From Tritrichomonas musculus (Eukaryota; Parabasalia; Tritrichomonadida; Tritrichomonadidae), in assembly GCA_039105265.1 (NCBI GenBank), contig JAPFFF010000035.1:186001-250000 (forward strand): a stretch of DNA of 64,000 nt. Direction: 5' to 3'. The notes under the pieces were generated by a model that was given only the letters and a program-made list of their open reading frames with translations, ran no database searches and was not told the DNA's origin. The translations under genes were made by a program, and so were the position numbers. The stretch's first letter is position 1. Each line of letters begins with the position of its first letter. Below, one piece after another: positions 48,554-57,900 of this stretch.

Positions 48554-50978
48554 CCCCCGAATTCCTACAAGTGAGAAAATTTTTGTACGTTAGAATTTTT
48601 ATTTCAAGTTAGCAAAGAATTATTAAATTCGTTAACTTTACAAAAAAATTTTTTTTTCTAAAAAAACCTTCAAACCAGGCATTTAAATATTTATAAAAAA
48701 ATCAATTCATTGTTTTTATGAATAAATTTTTATTTTATAAATCAAAATCAGAAGCATTTTTTATATTAACAAAACAAAAAAGTGTCATGGGCCATGACTC
48801 ATGGCTATTGCAATTCTATTGTAATACTCATATTTTTACTCATATTTTTTATTTACAAAGTTTCTTTATTCAACGCCCAAATTCTCAGTATCAAAGCTAT
48901 GTTTAATTAAATAATGGTCCTTATTAAGAAGGATTACTTGTTTTTTTACTCAAATAGTTAACAAATTTCTACTCGCTTTTATCAAATAACATTTTTTTTT
49001 TACAAAATCAGTTTTTTTGATTCGATTTTGACTTTTTATCTTATTTCTCTTTTATTTTATTATCACATTGGCAAATTTTATTAAGATGAGCAGGGATGCA
49101 TTTCGGGCACGGGCAGGGCAACTTGCCCGAACAAACCTGTCTGCCCGGGCAGTGCCCGGGCAGATCTTTGGGCATCGGGCAAGCCCGGGCAAAAATACGT
49201 TAGCACTTTTCGGGCAGCCCTTTTTTGCCCGGGCATCTATCGTCGGGCAGTGCCCCAAAATTGCCCGAAAGTTTTAAAAGTTCATAGTAATATTTAAATT
49301 TTTCTAATGATGTTTTTCAAAAAACAAATTAATTTTTGATTCATTAATACTTATTTTATGATTAATATGATTTTTATGTATGAATTAATATTATAATTTT
49401 TATAAGTTGAATAAAATTTCATAAATTGTGAAATCAAGAAATTTTCCATTCAAAATATTTTTGCCAATTCAAATTTGAATCATTTTTACTTTCTCGAAAA
49501 AAAATCATAACAATAGATTTTTAAATTGATTTATTCAACAAAATTGATATAAAAGAATAAAATTATTATTTTTTTTATTTTGTTTATTTTTTTATAAAGA
49601 AATTGTTGAGATCTTCGTATAAAAAAAAAAAAAAAAAAAGTGATGATTCGAACTTAATACCTTTTTATTTCTCGGGCAATTTCCGGGCTACAACTCAATT
49701 TTTTTTTTTGGGCAATGATATCACCAACCGTCGGGCTGACAGTTAGCCCGATGCAGCCCTACCTTATCTTTCGGGCAGGAAAAGTGACATTGCCCCGGGC
49801 ATGCCCGGGCTGCCCTTTGTGCATCCCTGAAGATGAGCAGCTCAAATTTACTTTTTTCTCCACCATCTTAATTTTAATCGATAAAACTTATTTTTCTACA
49901 TAGCATATGCGTATACAGCCAGATCTCTTTGCTCTTTTATTTAAATTTCAATGGAATTTTGATTTTCGAAAATTCGAAATTAAATATACTTATAACCTCA
50001 AAGTTTTTTATTCAAATCGTCAATTTTAGCATGTTTTATCTCATATTTATATATTGTATAGCTTCGTGTCCAATTTTTCTGTCTCAATTACTACTTTATT
50101 TACTTTTTTACCACTTTCACACAATTTTTTTATAAATAAACCATTTAAATTATATTATTTTCTTATTTCATGTTCTCATTTAGCGTTAAGTTTTTATTTC
50201 ATTGTTATTTTTTACTAATCGAGATTGTTTTCAAAAAAAATCGCTTTTCTATCATTTTTCCATATTACGCTTCTTTTTTCAGTTATTTTAACATTATTTT
50301 TCGCAAACATATTTATATTTTCTCAAAAATTTAAATTAATAATTTGGTTATTATTTTACCTTTAATAGCTCGTTTCAATTTTATTTATTCATTTAATTCT
50401 ACCATTGATATCAACGTAGAATCCGCGTGATTCATTTTAATATCTCTTTTAGTTCTTTCAAAAATTCTCAAATAATATCATATCAGAGAAGAAAAGTCAA
50501 AATTTTTAATTTTTAATTTGATATTCACAAATACCTTTGGAGGAAGTTTATATTTTCTTTTGCCAATATTAACGAAATTTAAAGCTTAGTCGGATATTTT
50601 AAAAATATTATCAGAGAAAACCAAAAAAAAAAAATTTCAAATGCTGATAAGTGCATAAATAACAAACATTTTAGACATATAATATTGACCAATATTCAAT
50701 TTTTACCTATCTCTTTCATTTGACTAGGATATTAAAATTATTTGTTTTTTACCTCTTTTTTTTTTTCTTCATTTTAATATCATCAAAGTATCTTGGTATA
50801 ATGTTAATAAATATATAATGTATATAATAAAATCTTTTTTCTTTCTTTAGTTATAAATCATTTTTATTTTTTATACGTTTATTGATTCAATTATCTCTCA
50901 CAATTTCATTCAATTTTAATTCGTTAAAATTTATTCTAATAACGTACAAAAATTTTCTCACTTGTAGAGATTCGGGGG
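48554..50978. mobile_element. Non-autonomous TA-flanked mariner-like element (contains a hAT element)
   Basis: About 38-bp inverted ends (CCCCCGAATTCCTACAAGTG ... on the left; two mismatches on the right) at 48554-48591 and 50941-50978, flanked by TA at 48552-48553 and 50979-50980. After removal of the nested hAT element it is about 1.7 kb. I see no transposase frame, so it is a decayed or non-autonomous copy. A Tc1/mariner assignment follows from TA and the short ends. Confidence 0.8.
49091..49829. mobile_element. Non-autonomous hAT-type element
   Basis: It is bounded by CAGGGATGCA...TGCATCCCTG and flanked by a perfect 8-bp duplication AAGATGAG (49083-49090 and 49830-49837), the hallmarks of hAT transposons. 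Both ends (49100-49270 and 49671-49820) are packed with GGGCA/TGCCC words, which resemble hAT subterminal transposase-binding arrays. The middle is AT-rich and without a gene. It is inserted in the mariner-like element, so it is the younger of the two. Confidence 0.88.
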
Positions 50979-50980
50979 TA

Positions 50981-52994
50981 TTGATACTTTCTTTTTTTTA
51001 AATCAGTTTATATATTACTTGACATGGATAAAGTGTATTTTGAACTTTATTTCTTTGTTAGGCATGAAAGGATCTTTGGTGGCTCTTTTTTTTTTTTTTG
51101 TATCAAATCTAGTTTTAATTTGAAATATTTTTACTGAAAAATTGAATGGTTCGGATTTATCTAAACCAGTTTATTAAATTAATTAGGATATCTCATGTTT
51201 TAATGCTGCAAGAATGATGATGATCGCTCATATGATGATATTCCTACTAACACTTTAGCATTACTTCACGTCTAAGCTTTTAATTATTACTTTTTTTTTT
51301 TTTTTTCGTTTGCTTGAATAAAACCATATCTCATAAAAACAAAATTGTACCAGAAGATTTTTTCCACTTCACTACTCTTGCAGATCATGTTCATGGAACG
51401 ACTCCATAAAAAACTTGCCCAAGAAGTATAATCTCCTTAATGTAAATATCTGAAATAATATTTTTGTATATCTTTGGCGAAAATTTAAACCAAAAAGTTC
51501 ATGGTGTGATTATGATGATTAATAATTTTTTAAAAATAAACAAAAGAATTTCTTAAGCTTAAGCTTGCTTTTATATTATATCTGAATTAATTTTGAATGA
51601 TCAATCTGAGATATTTCATCTTCATATAAATATTCCAAAAGTAAAGCATCATTAAGAGTTAAAAAATCTTCACGAAGCTTTTTATACAAAGAGCTATAAT
51701 TATAAACTTTTTAATAGATAAGTAGGACAGATTTTGATTTAATCGAGAAACTAAAATTTATAAAATCTCTTTTAAAATCATCGATTTTTCGCAGTGATCG
51801 AATTAGAATTCCAATATAAGAATCTGAAGTTTTAAGCACTTTTTCTAAATGATAATTTTCGATATTTCGTTGAGAGAAACACAAAAATCTAGCATATTAT
51901 TTTAATGCCATTTCATTTTAAAAGTCAATTGTTTTAGAGAGAGATCAATTGACAATAATAGGTATTATTATACTTTAACATTATATTTAATTATATTACA
52001 TTATATTACATTATTATTGTATTAATCGGAATAATTGAGAAATTTAATTGAAATACATTATTTATAATATCTTTAATTAAAATAGTTTTTTTTTTTTCCC
52101 CTTGAAAATTTATTCTTAACCTTTATTAAATGATGCTAATTCGAACATTTTGATACAAATAAACATTTCATGATTTTAATATATTGTAAAAAAGTATCAA
52201 TTTTATTACCTATTTTTTTAATTTATCCTTTATATATTTGCTTTAAATATCATATTTTACATAAATATCCTTTCTTTATGACAAAAAAAAAGAAAAGAAA
52301 AATATAATTAATTTAGCAAAAAAATGAAAATCCATATTAACATTTCTGTTTTGGGGAAAACATGGTTTAATGTTAAGTTTTCATAAAAATATTGTTTTTT
52401 CCAAAAGTTATTTTTAGACAAAAATCTCTATGAAAATAGAATTGTCTTGTTTTTGCTTTGAAAATATAATTTTTTAATGAATCTAAAATATATACATAAT
52501 AAATTGAAAATAATAATTTTTTATTATTTTATATGCTCATAAATATTTTTAAAATTACATCCAATTGAAAAAAACAAGTCGATAATAATAAATATTTTGA
52601 TATATTTGCGTTTTTTAACTAACAAATTCAATTGAAATTAAAACTTATTAATTATCTTTGAAATTTCATATAGATTAAGTATAAAAATAAAAAAGAAAAT
52701 AATTTCTTTTTCATTATTGTGCTATTAATTAATAATGAAAATTTAGTAAATTGAAATATCAAATAATATTCATATTTTCATTCATTTTTACATATACTTG
52801 TTCATTTATATGAAAATTCTTATCAAAATCATATGAAACGTAACAAAAAGCAATATTATTACAAATTTTTAAAAAAAATTTTAAATATTAAAATCAAGTA
52901 CTTTAAAGTACTTTATTTATTTAAACAAAAAAATATTCAAATAAGCAAACAAAATGGTATTTTTTAGAAGTAAAATGATATATCTCTTTAGTAG
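50981..52994. other. Gene-free AT-rich stretch
   Basis: I see no coding sequence, RNA or terminal-repeat element here apart from homopolymer runs and a small palindrome AAGTACTTTAAAGTACTT near 52899-52916. The stretch 48277-48551 on the other side of the mariner-like element is likewise empty. Confidence 0.5.
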
Positions 52995-53150
52995 TATGTT
53001 TAAATCAAGTTGGATTTTCAAACTCTCAATATAAACAGAATTCTATATTTGAAAATGATGCATTTGATAAACAAACATAATCTTACAATATCCATATAAA
53101 AATGGTGGGAAAAAAATGATTTTATTTAAATCCAACTTGATTTAAACATA
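52995..53150. mobile_element. 156-bp TA-flanked miniature inverted-repeat element
   Basis: The arms 52995-53017 and 53128-53150 are perfect 23-bp inverted repeats (TATGTTTAAATCAAGTTGG...), with TA at both outer edges. The interior is AT-rich. The right arm overlaps the end of the 20-residue-repeat gene and provides its TAA. A miniature mariner-type element is the likely explanation; a simple hairpin is the alternative. Confidence 0.6.
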
Positions 53151-53558
53151 GCAAATGCGTAATAAGACTGCAAATAATTGCATTTGGCTCAGGGATCCAT
53201 CAATTCTAGCAACCAAATGAGATGAGCTAGTTGAATCATTGTTGTAAATCTTCTTTCCATCAATTCTTGCAACAAGATGGGATGAACTTGTTGAATCGTT
53301 GTTGTAGACTTTGTATCCATCCATTCTGAATTTCAAATGTGATGAACTGGTGGAATCGTTATCATAGAGACGGTTGTTTTCAACACGAGCCACCAGGTGA
53401 GAAGAACTTGTTGAATCGTTGTCATAAATCTTGTTTCCTTCAATTCTGTAGACAAGATGGGACGAACTCGTTGAATCGTTATTATATACTTTATTTCGGT
53501 CAAACCTTAAAATCAAATGTGATGAACTTGTGGAATCATTGTCGTACACTTTGGCCAT
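53142..53558 (-). CDS. Protein of six 20-residue beta repeats (beta-flower-like), 3' end in a miniature element
   Basis: 138 aa made of six units of the form (N/K)K-(V/I)-Y-(D/N)-NDSTSSSHL-VARIDG, each 60 bp. The pattern of a Tyr-Asp strand, a Ser-rich turn and a short strand resembles small beta-flower/propeller-like repeat folds. I cannot name a family with certainty. After repeat six the sequence leaves the pattern (SLSQMQLFAVLLRICYV), and the stop is inside the inverted-repeat element at 52995-53150, so the original C-terminus may have been replaced. TCACT at 53566-53570, 7 nt before the ATG, fits an initiator. Confidence 0.75.
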   Translation of the reverse strand: MAKVYDNDSTSSSHLILRFDRNKVYNNDSTSSSHLVYRIEGNKIYDNDSTSSSHLVARVENNRLYDNDSTSSSHLKFRMDGYKVYNNDSTSSSHLVARIDGKKIYNNDSTSSSHLVARIDGSLSQMQLFAVLLRICYV

Positions 53559-53565
53559 CTAATAA

Positions 53566-53570
53566 AGTGA
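53566..53570 (-). promoter_or_regulatory. Initiator-like TCACT upstream of the repeat protein
   Basis: The minus strand reads TCACTTTATTAG directly before ATG; TCACT fits TCAYW. Confidence 0.4.
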
Positions 53571-54062
53571 AATGACAAATGGTCACATAACCATTGTAAA
53601 TTATAATCAATACAAATGTTATTGATAGATTTACTTTTTGAAATAAAGTTCACAAAAGTCGTATACGGGGCTAAACGATAATACGATTGGACTGAAATGT
53701 CTTGAAAAACTAGGATTTTTGTTCATATTTGATCATTTCTAAACTAAAATTTTTATTCATATTTGGAATTCGAATCTCAAAGACAAATTAAAAATATCTA
53801 ACGATAATAAAATATGTTTTATATATATATATGATGAATACATTTAGAAAAAGGTGCTCATATTTCTTAACTCATGAGATTTTCTATTTGATTTTTCACT
53901 ACTATAATAGAGGGCATAAAAGTTCGAGATAGGCAAAAAATAAAAATTTCGGAAAACAGACCAATTTTTGGAAAAAAAAGAATTTCCTATTATCATCGAG
54001 TTTTCGGAAAAAAGATTAGTTTTGAACAAGCTTTTTTTTTTTGGAAAACCCTCTAATTATTT

Positions 54063-54094
<32 letters not shown>

Positions 54095-54924
54095 AAAAAA
54101 AAAAAAAAGAACGATTCTAAGAACTATTCATTATGTATAAAATAAATACAAATTTAAATTGAGTTAATGTTTATATTGGATGAGATTTGCATTGCAACTG
54201 ATACTGAGTTTTATAAGTGAGAATCATCATTACTCTAATATCTTACTTATGACAGCATACTCCAAGTTGTCGTCAATAACTTTTTTTTCGTTGAAATTGT
54301 GGTTATTTAAAAAAAAATATAATTTGGTAAAGTAATAGTAACATTAAATGCGTTGGTATTATAATGATTTGTAAAGGCCTTTTAATGAAGAGCAAATTTT
54401 GAGTTTTCAGCAACAAAAAATAATATTGCAAATATCAATAAAAGTAAAATATATCAAAATACTTGTGCAATCATAATAACCAAGGGATCTTATGAGGAAC
54501 TATTATGATTTTTGCGCTTTTATCATGAATTAAACAAAATTATTTAATTGTAATAACGAATTGTAAAAGTTGCCTTAGCATTTTCGTTTAACTGCTTTTA
54601 TTGGTAATAATTAAATAGAATCTTTACATTCTTTCTGATGATTCGGAAATATCATCCGTTATATTTTTTCCTCACTTTAACATAAACGGAAAAAACGATT
54701 ATTTTAAATTTAAAATATATAATAGTTCCATAAATCATAAAATAAATAAAGATATAGAATATAATAATATTTTTAAAATCTAAAAATTATAAAGTTTTAT
54801 AGTTTTTTTTTATTCTTTCAAAGATGTTTTATAATTTAATACTAATTATATTTCATAGAAAAAGTTTATTTTATATTTTTTTGAATGGACGATAAAACAA
54901 AAAAACGTATTTTCAAAATCTTGG
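53571..54924. other. Intergenic region between divergent genes
   Basis: AT-rich. It contains a TAA microsatellite at about 54063-54083 running into 26 A (54083-54108) and a short TA run near 53820. Initiator-like TCATA lies near 54854, ahead of the WD40 gene. No gene seen. Confidence 0.5.
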
Positions 54925-57900
54925 ATGGAGGAATTTGAAAACAATGTTAAATTTGGAATATTTGAATCATACTCGCACTATTTTGGGCCACATTCAATTG
55001 GCTGTGTTTTCCCTATAAATAAAGCAGAAATGGTTGCGATCACGATGAAAGAAACGATATTATTTGAAGGTGATGAAATCAAAGCTCGAGCTCGATACAA
55101 TTTTTGTGCTGGTTGTTATATCCCCGAAGTTACCCTTATTATTGCGCATACATATCGAGGGAGCGAACTTTTTGCTATGCAAATTAATGATCTTAGTAAT
55201 CCGATACTTTCCAATTTTCCTACAGATCAAGTTGGCGTCTATCACATGATTTATTCCCCAAAATCACACGCGATACTGACCATTGGCACAGGCGTTAAAG
55301 TATGGGATGTTTCGTGGGTAGATTTAGGCAAAAAAATGTTTACAACCAATTCAAAAGTTATCATAACTCTTCGATCGACCTTTGCACTGACATATGACTC
55401 GCCAATGCTTAATCCTCCTGATTTTGATTATGAAAATGAGCGTCTGTATCTTCCAACTCCAGAAGGAATTCGAGGATACAATCTTGACGGTTTTCCATGT
55501 GATTTAATTACTCGATTGCCTGCCGATACATCCACTATTTATTCTTTCTGTCCGCACAATAAGAAAGTTGTTACATCTGATCCTGTGAATGGTGTCATTA
55601 TCTGGAAAAAAGGAGCCGAAATGGAGAAGAGAATAACAACTCTTGGACCAACCATTTTATCACTTGGTTTCATTGATCCTCAAAACATTCTGTACTTGAA
55701 CGCAAATGGTTCTCTTTTCCTTATTAATGTGAAAGCGAGTCGTCCTTTTCATTGTTATGATTCACCACAGATGCCGACGAGACTGTCAATCATAAAACTT
55801 TATGGAAGACCGCATATAACTTTTTGTATGAGAAGTACTTTTCGGCTTTTGAGAGTTGTAGTTCCGTGGAAAGTTTGGAACTTGAATATTTCGTGTCCAA
55901 AGACAATAGTTCGAACACCAAAGTGCAACTGTGCAGCACAGATCATCACACAAACGGACAACTCATTCATTAAGATTTACAGTCCACAGACGAGAAGACC
56001 GCTTGTTTCTACGACACCAGGAGAAGCAACGACTCCTCATTCTTATTTCTATGATAGAGGCACTTTTGTTGAATACAAGTATGAAGAATTGTCTCGTAGT
56101 TACTCTGAACAGGCCTTCAAGACGACAAAAGAGCCTCGTGATTATTTATTTGTTTCTTTCGATAACGGAATTCTTATTAATTATGACATGTCTGTTGTTC
56201 CATGTGTTGAACTCTGGAGCAGTAAGATGAATGCTTTGTGTGTTGAAATAATTAAAGTACCAAGTACAAGTGCTGATGCAAACATCGATGCTGAAACTGG
56301 AGCTGAAGATGAGAATAAAGTTGAAGCTGAAACTGAAAATGAAAGTGAAGTTGCTAAAACAAGTAAAGATACTTGGCTTTATGCTGTTGGAAGAAGTGAC
56401 GGTGGTTTGTCTTTGTTAGACTATTTTACATTTAAAGAAGTTCGAACTGTTTCTGTTTGCAAAGAGAAAATAATCGGAATGCTTTATCATTATCATTCAG
56501 ACACGATTATTTTTGTTTTGGAGAACAAATTACAAATGATTGATCTCAAAACATACCAAATAATAGATACAATTCGATACCATTTCACTGAAGTTTTCTC
56601 AATGCATGGCAACACAATCTACTTAGGTGGAAAAGAAGGTGAAATTGAGCGATTCGAAGTAATTAATCGTCGTTTTTTTAAAGGAAAATCTGAGATTGAA
56701 ACTAAACCTCACACTGAAAGAGTTACTTCGTTCGCTTTCGGTAAGAAATATTATTTGTCGGCTTCAATTGATTCGACTTTTATGCTCTGGAATTACGAGC
56801 ACGATAAAATAACGCTCGTAACTGTTCCGTTTCCAATCTATTCGATTTCTTTTCTAGGTCCACGAAGAGAAATTTTGCTTGGAATGGATACCGAAGTCAT
56901 GATCATGGATCCAACTGTTCTTTTTGGTGATGAAGTTGATCCTGAAATTGAAATAATTGACAACTACGATAGAAAAGATGATATGCTTGATCCTGAACTG
57001 CTTGCAATGAAGGCACTTGAAGAAGAAGCAAAGAAAAGACAGCTCATTAATGCATTGTTTGCTAATACAATCGCACCTGAAACTAAAAGGCCTCGAAACT
57101 TCTTCAAAAAAGCTTTACTCATGTATCAACAAAAACAAGCGTTGCTTCAAGAGAAAGGACGAGAACTCTTTGAAAAAGGCGGCAGTGCTGAACTTCCTGG
57201 TGATAATAGAAACAGTCAGTTTGGCGGCGGTATGAATGATTTACTTGGTGATAAAGATAAAGATAAGGATAAAGATAAAGATAAAGCTGCAAATTCAAAG
57301 GATGAAAAAGACAACAATCAAACATCAGCCCCCGGAAGTCCATCGAAAGATAATTCAAAGCCTGCATCAAACAAAGTGAAAAGGAAAAAGGTGCGAAAAG
57401 ATAATGATAAAGATAAAGATGAACAAAATAAAACTAATCCTGAAAATGCAATGGATTTGCTTAGTCAGATGGGATCTGGCAAAAACAACAAAGATGTTAC
57501 AAAATCATCTGGAAAGAAGCCTGAAGTTGACATTTCAAAGATGAATTTCGCTGAAAGCAGCAAAAATCCAGAGAATTCACAATCAAGGCAAAAAGAAGGA
57601 AAACAAAAAGCAGAAAATGAGGAAGGTGATGAAAATGAGAACGAAGATAACGATAATGAAGATGGCGAAAGTGGAGAAAAGGGAAAGAAAAAGTCAAAAT
57701 CAAAGGGAAAGTCGTCAAAACAAGACAAGTCAAAGTCATCAACTGGCAAGAAATCAAAGCAAAATGAGAAAGCAAACGACAAGCAGAAAGATAAAGATCA
57801 AGAAAAGGCAAAAGCAAAGGAAAAAGAAAAAGAAAATGAGAAACAGAAGCAAAAGCAAAAAGATGATGCAAATGAAAAAGAAAAGAAGAATGCAAAAGCA

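Noticed and set aside
49052-49277. Two opposing GC-rich frames
   Set aside because: They are produced by the GGGCA/TGCCC subterminal array of the hAT element and show no protein character.
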